Position numbers and translations under genes: made by a program
Shown here: positions 34,226 to 44,416 of the stretch, one piece after another
Numbering within the stretch: position 1 is the first letter of the stretch
Layout of the letters: each line of letters begins with the position of its first letter
Origin: Dryocosmus kuriphilus
Taxonomy: Eukaryota > Arthropoda > Insecta > Hymenoptera > Cynipidae
Length of the DNA stretch: 64,000 nt
Assembly: GCA_038277395.1 (NCBI GenBank)
Contig: CM076190.1
Coordinates: 187,676,001 to 187,740,000, forward strand
Reading direction: 5' to 3'
The notes under the pieces: generated by a model
Database searches by the model: none
What the model was told of the DNA's origin: nothing
What the model saw: the letters and a program-made list of their open reading frames with translations, nothing else

Positions 34226-34270
34226 ATATATACATTAATTGTTTTATACTCTCGCGGTTACCATTACGTT

Positions 34271-34433
34271 TAAAGGACATATTGACGAGTTCTTACCACG
34301 ATTTATTTTTGTTTACCGAGTCTTCCCATCCTTTTTAGTTCCGTGGTCATGATGCGTGCAACAGCATCGAAATATCGAGAGACATTCGAAACAAAAATAA
34401 ACCGTGGTAAGAATACGTAAATATGTTCTTTAA
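34271..34433. repeat. Inverted repeat with about 44-bp arms
   Basis: TTCTTACCACGATTTATTTT (about 34290) pairs with AAAATAAACCGTGGTAAGAA (about 34394), and pairing extends outwards through GGACATATTGACGA-like against TACGTAAATATGTTC. The loop is about 75 bp. Confidence 0.7.
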
Positions 34434-34512
34434 ACATATTTACAGTTCCTAATATTTAAGAAAATATTTTAAAAGATTTTTCGTGCCTACCGACTAAATT
34501 TATTAGTTCCGG

Positions 34513-34655
34513 GTACTTTACAGCGGGATTCTGTTCATGATACTGAACATGTTTCTCCAAAGAACATATGCCGATATATTAAAAAAGATGTTGGGCCTCT
34601 CATACAAAGGGCGGTCGCGTGACAGTCATTTTAGTATGGGAGGTCAAATTTTTTT
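34513..34655 (+). repeat. 125-bp repeat, copy 1 (pair with 37090-37215)
   Basis: CTCATACAAAGGGCGGTCGC followed by GTGACAGTCATTTTAG matches CCCATACAAAGTGCGGTGAC followed by GTGACAGTCATTTTAG at about 37165-37200. Same orientation, about 2.57 kb apart. Confidence 0.65.
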
Positions 34656-36435
34656 TTATTTTTTGGCCTACATTCTGTACAAATACTCATATTTAGAATT
34701 TATGACAACGATAGTAACTACTAACCGAAAATATTTTTCAGAATACGTGTTCCCAAAGAGAGAAGTATGCCTCGAGGAGTTCACACATCTAAAAGAAAAA
34801 GGGTTCAGAGCATGTCTGGATCCATTTTTAAATATGCGACAAAAACCGATGACACCTAAAGTTCATCAAAAGAAACTGATACTCACGTTGATCTAAGGAA
34901 TGATTCTGATATTATTAGCTCATCTTCAGGAAGTAGCGGCGAAAATACAGAATTAATGATGATAACCCATGAAGAAGAAAAATCTGAAATAAATACTGAA
35001 AATGACAGTGGTAATACTGATAATGCTTTTACTACCGAAGACAGTATATGCATGGATGAATCACTTCAGGAGTTGAGAAATGTCTCACACTGGAGTATAC
35101 CCGTTTCTGATAATGTTCGCATTAAGATAATATAAAGGGAAGTGAACATTTTCAAAACAAAGAAGGACCGTTTACTACTGTATCTAGACACGGGTTAAAA
35201 ATAAAAGGTGATGTGCGTCGTCTCTCAAAATGGTTTTGCAAAATGATGACTAATGGTGTAAAATTTCTGCGGTCATGGGTGGTTTGTTCTTCCATATCTA
35301 ATAACCTCTACTGATTCTGTTGTCGTTTATTTAATGCTACCAATAGTACTAATACAAAAACAGAATTTATGACTGGATTTCTGGAGTGGTGGAAAGTAAA
35401 TCCCAGAGTATCCGACCATGAAACTTCAAGTGAATATATGGAAAATTTTGAAATGTCGAACACTTTGAAAATGAGGTTAAAATTCCATAAAACAATAACT
35501 AACGCAGTCTTGCAATTAATCCAGCTGAAAAACAGAAGTGGAAGCATCTTTTATTTAGATTATTGAATATATCTTTTTTTCTGGCTAAACAAAACTTAGC
35601 ATTTTGTGGACGTGATGAAGCACAAGGCTCTGCAAATAAAGGTAACTTCTGAGAACTAGTCGAACTACTGTCAAAATATGATGTAGCGTTGAAAGAACAA
35701 ATCTTGATTTTGGAGCATGTTAAATCACCAAAAATATCATATTCTTCGCCAGATATAAAAAATGAATTCATAAATGTTTTAGCGAACCACGTAAAATTTA
35801 AGCTTTTTAATGAAATTAAATTTGCTAAATATTTTGGAATTATGTTTGATAGCACACCTGACATTTCACATACTGATCAAGTGCGGGAAGTGATTCGTTA
35901 TGTGAAAATTGATAATAGAAAATTCGAAGTGAAAGATATATTCCTTGGATTTTTTCATTTACATCTTTACATGGAAAAAAGCCCCTGATTTATGTGATAG
36001 AATTTTCAAGAAGGCTCAAAATGATTTTTCAGATATTAAGTTGTGTCATTCTCAGGGTTTATGATAATCCAGCTGTTACGAGTGGTATACATGGAGGAGT
36101 GCAAGATATTATTAAAGAAGAAAATAACAAAGCAATTTTTGTTGGATGTATAGATAACTCAATTAATGTATGTGGCCACCACTCATTTGCACAATATGTA
36201 TCATGTGTAATATTTTTCGGAACACTAGAGACATTTTTTTCTACTTCCACTAGCCGCTGGGAAGTGATTCTAAAACACAACAAAACATCAGTTAAAAGAC
36301 TCTCAACAATAACTTTGAGTGCTCATTATGCTGCAGCAAACGTGTTGACTGAAAATTTGGATGGGATTGTGGCTGCAATTGAGGAATTATGTGATCAACA
36401 AGAAAATTTAACATCGTGATAACAGCGTGATTCTG

Positions 36436-37084
36436 ATCATGATTTTTTTTTTTTGTTTTCTTGTTTTTTTTCTTGGCGGAGGAGGAGGTGGAAATCATTT
36501 TGAAGGACTGAGTGTGGGACTCGGACTGACGGCCCCTATCCACTGAAACCATCTCCTCCCCCGGCACTCAGACTATAAGTCCATTGTGCCATACCGCATT
36601 TCCCGCACTCTGTTGTGGAACCAAGTCCCCTCTTTTGCGTGTATAAAGGTCAGGCCCTGTGGTTTCAGAGCCTTAGACCTTTATGTCTCCCTATTGACGG
36701 GGGTACTCTTGGAGCCCCCTTTCCTCTTACCCACATAAGGGGCAAGAGGAGTTGCTCCGGATGAAGTCCGCTGTTCCAAGACCCCTTGTGAGGAGCCCTG
36801 GCTGCCCGGTAATTCTTTCCTTCGCTACTTGGGAGCCGACCCCTTTGGAGCCTTCCCTTTTTGGCGATGGGTTAAAAGGCATGGCACAAGGACACGCACC
36901 CTCGATATTCCAGGAGACCCCCTGGAAGGATCGCCTCTTGATCATGGTCCCGCATACCAGAGACCCCCAGTTCCCCAGAGCAGCCGCATCTCACGATACA
37001 GTCCCTCTGGTTTATCTACTCTAGGTCGCTCGTGCGATTAGACCCCTAAGCCTTCCCACCAACTACAAGGTCATGTGATCCCCA
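36436..37084 (-). mobile_element. GC-rich retroposon with poly(A) tail, minus orientation
   Basis: This 650-bp block is far richer in G+C than its surroundings and starts on the plus strand with a T-rich run (36445-36472), which is a poly(A) tail on the minus strand. It interrupts the hAT coding sequence. A 72-codon minus frame (36727-36945) ends in SNSSCPLCG, which could be the C-terminal Cys motif of a parental LINE. It is best described as a SINE or a 5'-truncated LINE; the family is not recognised. Confidence 0.6.
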
Positions 37085-37089
37085 GGGAG

Positions 37090-37215
37090 CGTTCTGAGCA
37101 TGATACTTAAGATCCTTCTCAAAAGAACTTATGTCGAAATATGGAAAAAAAACTTTGGGTCTCCCATACAAAGTGCGGTGACGTGACAGTCATTTTAGAG
37201 TGAAAGGTCAAAATT
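37090..37215 (+). repeat. 125-bp repeat, copy 2
   Basis: Direct-repeat partner of 34513-34655. It sits between the retroposon and the second half of the hAT transposase, so it is not at a normal position for hAT sequence. Confidence 0.65.
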
Positions 37216-38102
37216 TTTTGGTGTGCTGCACAGAAACATATGTCTGCTGTGTGTAATTTCGCATTTCTTTGCTATCTTTGCTTTTGGAATGATGTACTAA
37301 GGGAAATAAATTGTGCTCAGATTGCATTGCAAAGTAAAGGCTTGAGTGTTGATCAATCAGCTATCAAAATAGAGGCACTTCGTCTTTATATTGAAGTAAA
37401 GTGGAGTCACATTGTAGAAGAGGCAATAGATCTTGCTGTAAAAAATCGAAGGACTAAGACATTCCAATGGAAAGACACACTCATCCTAAAGAACGAATGG
37501 CCGGTGAGTTGGCCACCGATGCAGGTCTGACACTGAGAGCTGAACTTCAAAAGGATATCTTGGAATTTCTTGACCAAACTTCGAAATAAGTCAAAGTCCG
37601 TTCAAGATGTAGCTTCATTGTTTGAGGTTGTGAAGACAAATACTTTGCTTTTGGCAAACATTGAGGAGTTGAAATTGACTGCATCAAAATTTACTTGTTT
37701 TTATGATGAGGTATCAGAAACAGAATTCCTCTTAGAAATACCAAGGTTGAAAAGACGTCTAAAAGCGGCCAGTGTTACAGTTCCTAATTGGTCTCTATAT
37801 TTTTTGAAATTCATCGTCGAATGGAATTTTACGGAATCTCTTCCGAATCTAATAATCGCACTAGAGTTATTTATGCCAATTTGCGTATCAATTGCTTCTT
37901 GTGAGAGGGGCCTTATCAAGTTAAAATTAATTAAAAATTACTTATAGGCTACAATGACCGAAATGATACTTAACAATCTTGGCATATTAACTAAAAGTTA
38001 TACTTTACATTTATCGGATTTTGAATAATCATAACAGTTTTCATTCTTGGGGTGACGCCTCAATACCTGCACCGGGTGTCACTCAGCTAGCTATGCCACT
38101 AA

Positions 38103-38872
38103 CATTTCGATATAGGTAATATGAAACAAATCATTGTCAACAAATGAAAATTAGATAATTAAATTTTAATTCAAACAAAAAACTTATTTAGTTTTCTTCT
38201 CTCCTCACTATAATATCAATAACATAATAGAACATCAAGAAAAAATTAAAGGATAATGAATAAGATATTAATATTCACTTGGTGTTAAAATAATCGCTAA
38301 TTAAACATTCATATGAGGAAGCAGAATTTTCTGTTAAACATCTATTAAATGAAATATTGGACAATTCTGGCAGAAATGCGGACCACCAAAATTTCAAAAC
38401 GTAAATAACACTTATCTCAATTTCTCCAGACTTTTGCTCTGATGATTACTCCCATCTGTGATGGTTTTTGCCATAAATCGTTGCCATAGGGTGCATTATA
38501 TTTTTTAAATAAAAACCTGGTACATTCCTCATTTTAGAGAATATCCTTTTTTCATTTCCATGGCACAGAAAATTTTCATTCTTGTAAAATATTTTTTAAA
38601 TAAAAAGTTGGAAAATTGAAGCATCATTTTTATATCAAGTGAATATAAATATTTTACGAAAACTGTACATAGTTTATTCTTACCGCTATTACTCTCTGCG
38701 TATATAGCATAATTCTATAATTTTCTCTTCATGTTCTATTATGTTAATGATATTATAGTGAGGAGAGCAGAAGACTAAACAAGCTTTCCGTTTGAATTAA
38801 AATTTAATGAGCTAATTTTCAGTTGTTGAAAGTGACTTATTTCATACTACGATATATATAGATATCGAAATT
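38103..38872. mobile_element. Foldback element with about 200-bp inverted repeats
   Basis: The left arm (38103-38310) and right arm (about 38620-38872) are complementary, for example GAATTAAAATTTAAT against its inverse, and CTCCTCACTATAATATC near 38203 against GATATTATAGTGAGGAG near 38749. It abuts the hAT 3' end. It is non-coding with a centre of about 300 bp. Confidence 0.8.
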
Positions 38873-39029
38873 TAAAGAACTCAAGTATCCCTTCTGTCAC
38901 AGTTTTTTGCGACAGCCCTGTCGGTTGGCAAATGCATTGACAGAAAATCCATTCCGACCACCTCACACACAGGCTAGTACTTTTTTTTGAACGCATTTTC
39001 ATCTCATACGGCACGCACGTAAACTCATT
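38873..39029. other. Short spacer
   Basis: Nothing recognised. Confidence 0.3.
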
Positions 39030-39520
39030 AAACTACGAAAGATTCGAAAGGTTTTTTCTCCAAAAGTATTAATTTCAATCAATTTTCAAATATAGCATTA
39101 CATACAGTGTGCCTTATTCCACAGCTGGAGACTTTAAATAGCACAATAGCTGCGTCCAGTCACGAAATAAATTTCTTTCACATAAATGCTAATTAAAAGA
39201 ATATTTTTGGACAGTTTCCAATTTTTAAACTTTTACTGGATTCAGAAGAACTTGCACAAAGATTGTGGATTTTTAAAAAATTTTCCCACTACAATATTGC
39301 AACAAGAAACAAACATTTTTGCCAGCAAGTAGTAAAATACAATCTGATGCAGCAGGCTTCATAGATTCAGGTTGTATTTTCCAAAAATCAGTATCTTTTT
39401 TCTCTCCTGAGGTACAGTCTCTCAAACCTCAGGAGTTAGGACTTTCTGTAGCGATATTAGGTGAGAAAACCACATCCTCCTCGTGGAATTTCAGCTTTGG
39501 GGGATGATTTTTTACCGTCT
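39030..39520 (+). repeat. Dispersed repeat Y, inverted partner of 31036-31560
   Basis: See repeat X. The open frame 39319-39507 carries the shared FLPASS-like segment and GCIFQKS. Confidence 0.6.
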
Positions 39521-39835
39521 GGTTCACTGCAGCACGTCCCATCTTCCCCCTAGTGAACTACGATGATCCAGGTGTAAAAAAACATATTTCTCAAGGAACT
39601 AGTAAACTGACTGATAATATAATATCTAATGTATATAAAAACTTTTTATACTGCAAAAAAAAGCAGCACTCATTTCAAAGAAATTTGACGTCACAACCAG
39701 GATTTTTGTACAAGTTTTTATTAAAATAAATAATAGATTTTGGAAAGAAATATCTATGGTTTTGATAAATTGACAAATATACGAGGTGTGATCAAAAAGT
39801 AAGGTCACTTTTCACTTTTACCAACAAATATTTAT

Positions 39836-40896
39836 TTATTCATCAATATTGATGTTTTCCCATTCGAAGTAATCCCCCTCGGATATAATACATTTGTCCC
39901 AACGCTTTTTCCAATCCTCAAACCATTTCTGATAAGCACTTTTTGGTATAGCCTTCAGTTCTTCCAGCGATGCGGCCTTTATCTCCTCAATCGTCACAAA
40001 ACGTCGTCCATTCATGGGCCTTTCAGTTTTGGAAACAGGAAAATGTCGCAGGGAGCCAAATCTGGTGAAAACGGTGGCTGAGGCATGATTATGGTGTTGT
40101 TATTGGCCAAAAAATTACGAACAAGCAATGACGTGTGAGCTGGCGCATTATCGTGGTGCAATAACCATGGCTGGTTTTTCCACAATTCCGGACGTTTTTT
40201 CGTATTGCTTCATGCAAACGGCGCATAACTTCAAGGTAATACTCTTTATTGAATGTACGACCTTGTGGTAAGAACTCCTGACACACTACGCCATGATAAT
40301 CGAAGAAAACGGTAAGCAAAACCTTGACATTTGATCGAACTTGGCGTGCTTTTTTTGGTCTTGGTGATCCAGAATGCTTCCACTGGGTCGATTGAGCCTT
40401 AGTTTCGACGTCATAACCATATACCCATGTTTCATCAGCTGTTATGATCCTTTTGAGCAAGTCTGGGTCGCTGTTGACGTCATTCAACAGCTCCTGAGCG
40501 ATGCTCACGCGACGATTCATTTGGTCAAAATTTAGCAATTTCGGAACAAACTTCGCTGACACACGTCTCATGCCCAAAATATCCACTAAAATTGGTTGGC
40601 ACGAGCCAAACCTGATCCCGACATCATCAGCAACTTCTCTAATGGTAATTCGACGATTCGTTAACACTATTTTCTTCACTTCTTCAACGTTTTCATCAGT
40701 TGTTGACGTGCTGGGACGTCCAGAGAGAGCTTCGTCATTAACATCTTCTCGGCCTTCCCAAAAGAGCTTCTACCACTTATAAGCATTTTTTTTTACTCAG
40801 AGTACGCTCACCGTATGCTACTGTCAACATTTCGAGTATTTTGAAGCACTTAGTTACATTTTTTACACAAAATTGGATGCAAATTCTTTGATCCAT
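39836..40896 (-). pseudogene. Mariner transposase, frameshifted
   Basis: Begins with the ATG at 40894-40896 (MDQRICIQFCVK), followed by frame changes near 40770. A long open part covers 40089-40679: ITIREVADDVGI, RRVSAKFVPKLL, then the first catalytic motif TADETWVYGYD. After another frameshift near 40150 come HHDNAPAHTS-like sequence and SPDLAPCDIFLF (third D in PCD), ending NINIDE with stop at 39836-39838. Total length fits mariner (about 353 codons). It is more decayed than the copy at 417-1478 and belongs to a different family. Confidence 0.85.
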
Positions 40897-41031
40897 TTTT
40901 TCCGAGAGCAGAAAATCGCCGAGCACGCAAAGCACTTCTAACCTTAATGCCTCTCACAAACAAACAAAAAATGCTATATAGCTGAAACTGTGCACATATG
41001 TTTGGGACGAGTGTACCAACATAAGAAAAAA

Positions 41032-42262
41032 AGAAAATCTGCCCGCTTCGCGGGCACATTCTCGTCGCGCGCTTCGCGCGAAGTATGAGCGCGCCTGCGG
41101 CGCGCGTCTGTTGGCACTCGCGCTTCGCGCTCGATAAATTATTCACCTCGCGCTACGCGCTCGGTGTTTATGGGTCCTATAAACCTTTACATTAAAAATT
41201 CCAAAAGGAACTATTTTACTGAAGGCTCTGTCGCCCTTAAGGAATACATTCTCATTATGACACTCGCGCTTCGCGCTCGATAATTACAATTTTTTAAAAC
41301 ACATTGTAGATTGGCAAAGTTTTTTTGTGATTTTCCAAATTTTCACAATAGAGGATTTCGATTCTTAAAAGTAAAACGGTGAGTCTTATAAATAAATTTT
41401 GTAGCTCTTTCCAAGGTGAACAATTCTGCTTGTTCATATTTTTTCATATCTTACACAGGTTTCCTGAAAAGTGGTTTTCTTTATATTTCATAACATATTT
41501 CACGAATAACTCAAAAACTACGCATCTGCTCAAAAAAATGATAGGAAGCAAATTTGTAGATCCTTTTAAGGTGAACAACTTTGGTTATTATTATTTTTCC
41601 GTATCTTGCATAGTTTGGCGGGAAACTTGAAAATTTTTATTTTTAATAACGTTTTATCGATTAAAACAAAAACTGTGCATTTTAGCAAAAAATTGTTAAG
41701 ACAAAATTTATAGATATTTTTTGATTGAACAACTCTGTCCTTTACCATTTTTTTTTATCTTGAATATTTTGGCGGGAAACCAGACTTTTTTAATTTGTAT
41801 AGCGTTTTCTTGATTAAAACAAAAACCGTTCATTTTATCAAAAAACGGTTTAGACACAATTTGCAGACTTTTTTGAGATGAACACTTTTACTGTCTTACA
41901 TTTTTTTTGTATCTCTCATAGCTTAGCCGGAAAATGGATTTCTTGATTTTGTGAAAACCGTTTTTGATGGATAAAACCATAACCGTTGGTCAAAAGTGGC
42001 TGGTTAACGAACTCGTCCTTAATTTTTACGTTTTAAAGAAGCATGCCAAAGCGCCACCCAATCCGAATAGTTCTTCAAAAGTTATCGTGTTCACAGATTA
42101 CGACAACGACGACAACGACAACGACAACAACAACGACAGACAGACACCATCGCCAAAACCGTTTTTTCTGACTCAGGGGGTCTCAAGGCGTGGCGATTTG
42201 ATGAAATCCGTGAAAGTCATTTTTCACATAAAACTAATACCTTCTCATGGAGATGAGAATGT
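41032..42262 (+). repeat. GC-island dispersed repeat, copy 3
   Basis: The best-preserved 5' end: AAAATCTGCCCGC, CTTCGCGGGCACATTCTCG, then CGCGCTTCGCGCG palindromes (41050-41165) and a second GC cluster at 41262-41281. About four units of about 155 bp begin near 41401, 41556, 41712 and 41866. A GACAACGACGACAAC run and CAGACAGACA follow at 42100-42150, and the terminal hairpin at about 42240-42262. The frame 41964-42374 is not a gene. Confidence 0.85.
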
Positions 42263-42411
42263 AAAAAATTGCATTTGTCAGCCAAACTATGTAAAAAATG
42301 GAGAAATTTACGTTTTAGATATAATTTCATTGATTGGTGAGCGCGAGAAAGGTAATGAGAATGCGCCTGAGTAGCGGGCAGATTTTTCAATAACTATCCA
42401 ATCCGATTAGT
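42263..42411. other. Linker between copies 3 and 4, with an inverted 5'-end fragment
   Basis: GTAGCGGGCAGATTTTT, preceded by ATGAGAATGCGCCT and GAGCGCGAGAAAG (42338-42394), is the inverse of the 5' end of copy 3. It could be a true right terminal repeat of a longer element. Confidence 0.5.
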
Positions 42412-43245
42412 CGCTGAAAAGTGGTTTTCTTTATATTTCATAACATATTTCACGAATAACTCAAAAACTATGCGTCTGATCAAAAAAATGGGAATAAGCA
42501 AATTTGTAGATCTTCTTGAGGTGCACAACTTTGTTCATTATTATTTTTCCGTATCTTGCATAGTTTGGCGGGAAATTTGAAATTTTTGATAATTAATAAC
42601 GTTTTCTCGATGAAAACAAAAACCGTGCATTTGATCAAAAAATGGTTAATATAAAATTTGTAGATCTATTCGGATTGAATAACTTTGCCTGTTATCACTT
42701 TTTTCATATCTTGAATATTTTGGCTGAAAACCAGAGTTTTTTAATTTTTATAGCGTTTTCTTGATTAACACAGAAAGCGTTCATTTTATCAAAAAACGGT
42801 TAAGACCAAATTTGTAGACTTTTTCAAGATGAACAATTTTACTTTCTTACATTTTTTTTGTATCTCTCATAGTTTAGCCGGAAGATGGATTTCTTGATTT
42901 TGTGAAAACCGTTTTTGATGGATAAAACCATAACCGTTGGTCAAAAGTGCCTGGTTAACGAACTCGTCCTTACTTTTTACGTTTTAAAGAAGTATGCCAA
43001 AGCGCAACCCAATCCGAATAGTCCTTCAAAAGTTATCGCGTTCACAGACTACGACAACGACGACAACGACAACGACAACGACAATGACAACGACAACAAC
43101 GACAACAACAACGACAGACAGACACCATCGCCAAACACGTTTTTTCTGACTCAGGGGGTCTCAAAACGTGGAGATTTGATGAAATCCGTGAAAGTCATTT
43201 TTCACATAAAACTAATACCTTCTCATTGAGATGAGAATGTAAAAA
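42412..43245 (+). repeat. GC-island dispersed repeat, copy 4 (5'-truncated)
   Basis: Matches copy 3 from about 41463 onward, including the 155-bp units, the GACAACGACAAC run (43052-43110) and the final hairpin TTCTCATTGAGATGAGAA at about 43219. It lacks the GC-rich head. Confidence 0.85.
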
Positions 43246-43309
43246 CGAATATCGACCATACGCAGCCCGCGAAATTCAAAAATTCACCTTACTTTTTGAT
43301 CGCATCTTG

Positions 43310-43661
43310 TACTTCGTCAGCAGAATTGATCCACACAATCAGGAACAAACAAAATGTTATTTAATTGAAGAGGTGTTTATTTTAGGTGCCGAAGATAATT
43401 AACGAAAGGAAAAAAGACTAAACACATACTGAAAAGATAATCATTTTCAAAGTTATAATTAAATTCTATGTCATATATCCTTATACATAAAGTTCAATAT
43501 TATTCCTATAAAAGTAAAGTGCTCGAGAATTTTCAAATATGTGATTTTAATATTAGAGCACAGAAAGAAAATTTAGATTTATTAGTAAAGAGATTAGTTG
43601 CATTTTTTATTTCTTGCATGATAAAAGACTTATTTTCTCTGAAATTCTGATATATTTTGCA

Positions 43662-43705
<44 letters not shown>

Positions 43706-43739
43706 TTTCCTTAATAAAAAAAGATATTGGTTTAGTATG
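43310..43739. other. AT-rich spacer with a (TA)n run
   Basis: Contains an alternating TA tract at about 43672-43701. No gene. Confidence 0.4.
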
Positions 43740-43905
43740 AAACTTTTGAATATAATATTAAGAATTGAACCAGAACTGAACGAATTATGGGCCAGGGTTA
43801 GTTCAGGGCAGAACCATGTATGGATCAGGACTGGGCCAAAGCTGGCACAAATATGGGCCGAAGTTAGACCAGGACTGAACCAAAGATGGAAAAAAAACTA
43901 AGCCA
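43740..43905. repeat. GC-richer minisatellite-like block A
   Basis: Degenerate repeats of ATGGGCCARRGTTRG, CAGGACTGGGCC and GCTGGCACAAAT. A related block lies at 61320-61490 (CTGGACTGGGCC, AAGCTGGTGCAAATCTGGGC). Both are preceded by similar AT-rich sequence and both lie 3' of related exons, suggesting a shared ancestral segment. Confidence 0.6.
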
Positions 43906-44027
43906 GGATTGGTTTTATCTCTCATACCAGTGTATTTTCACAACGAAATATGCCTAAAAAGCATGCACAAGTTTATATTGGCCAATTTTTTTTTCTTTAG
44001 CTTGGATAAAGGGCCACTCTCCTACTA

Positions 44028-44416
44028 CTAAGCCGGCCATTCCCGTATTTTTTCCCGTATGTCTTCAAGCATTCGTAACAAGGTACTCTCGGCATAACGA
44101 ATATTTTGATGTTTCAAATATTGGTGGTAAAACCGATTATTCAGAGGATCTTCCACCGGTATTTGTACAATTTTGTTTTTCTGAACATGTATCATAAACC
44201 TTTCAAGGTGATCTCCTCTAAGTTTCACAAATGGATACAAAGTGGCACTAAAGACGGCACCAATGATGTACGTGTTACCTTCTTCTCCCTCTACTGCTAC
44301 TCTGAAAGGACCTCTTGGTAAATTTTCAAGTTCGTGTGCTGTTTCTTCGTAATAACGAACATTAAGATGGAAGTGAGTGTACGGCAGCAGTTTTTGTCGT
44401 ATTATTTTATATTGTT
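44028..44416 (-). CDS. Probable last exon of a host gene, family unknown (copy A)
   Basis: I do not recognise this family. The minus-strand reading starts at a good splice acceptor (TTTATGTTTGCAG, cut before 44416) and runs 129 codons to TAG at 44028-44030. Notable segments: LNVRYYEE (about residues 18-25 of the exon), RGPFRVAVE, TYIIG, TLYPFVKL, RFMIHVQKNKIVQ, DPLNNRFYHQYL and IRYAE near the end. The first codon is split (phase 1 intron). The same segments in the same order occur at 62337-62741, so selection has acted on this protein. No signal peptide or membrane segment lies in this exon. Upstream exons were not found between here and 48 kb. It is not like any transposase I know. Confidence 0.55.

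Larger units (their letters stand above)
35150..38028 (+). pseudogene. hAT transposase (ZMYM1-like), broken in two
   Basis: Part 1 (about 35200-36420, several frames): SKWFCKM, then KFAKYFGIMFDSTPDISHTD (catalytic first D in FDSTPD), YDNPAVTSGIHGGVQ (second D), and RWEVILKHNKTSVKRLSTIT ending with AAIEELCDQQENLTS. The usual C-x2-H motif reads GCIDN, so the histidine is lost. Part 2 (from about 37240): LCFWNDVLREINCAQIALQS, and later SLPNLIIALELFMPICVSIA, then SCERGLIKLKLIKNYL, the C-terminal dimerisation domain. Joining the parts gives the normal order of this family, so the sequence between 36420 and 37220 is insertion. Many stops; inactive. Confidence 0.8.
34513..38101 (+). mobile_element. 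hAT transposon remains (ZMYM-type), interrupted
   Basis: The 3' end is clear: the transposase dimerisation region is followed by GGTGTCACTCAGCTAGCTAT then GCCACT at about 38100, the inverse of a typical hAT CAGTGGC terminus. No matching 5' terminus was found, so the left limit is only where related sequence begins. A retroposon (36436-37084) and a 125-bp repeat lie inside. Confidence 0.7.
39782..43309 (-). mobile_element. Mariner element split by GC-island repeats
   Basis: The left end is CGAGGTGTGATCAAAAAGTA at 39782 and the matching inverted end is ACCTTACTTTTTGATCGCAT followed by CTTG, ending 43309. TA occurs at 39780-39781 and 43310-43311. Removing about 41032-43246 leaves about 1.31 kb, the normal mariner length. 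So the GC-island repeats inserted into the 5' untranslated part of this element. Confidence 0.88.

Noticed and set aside
41964..43229. Paired frames beginning MMDKTITVGQK in several places
   Set aside because: Identical because they are copies of one non-coding dispersed repeat; the frame ends differ between copies.
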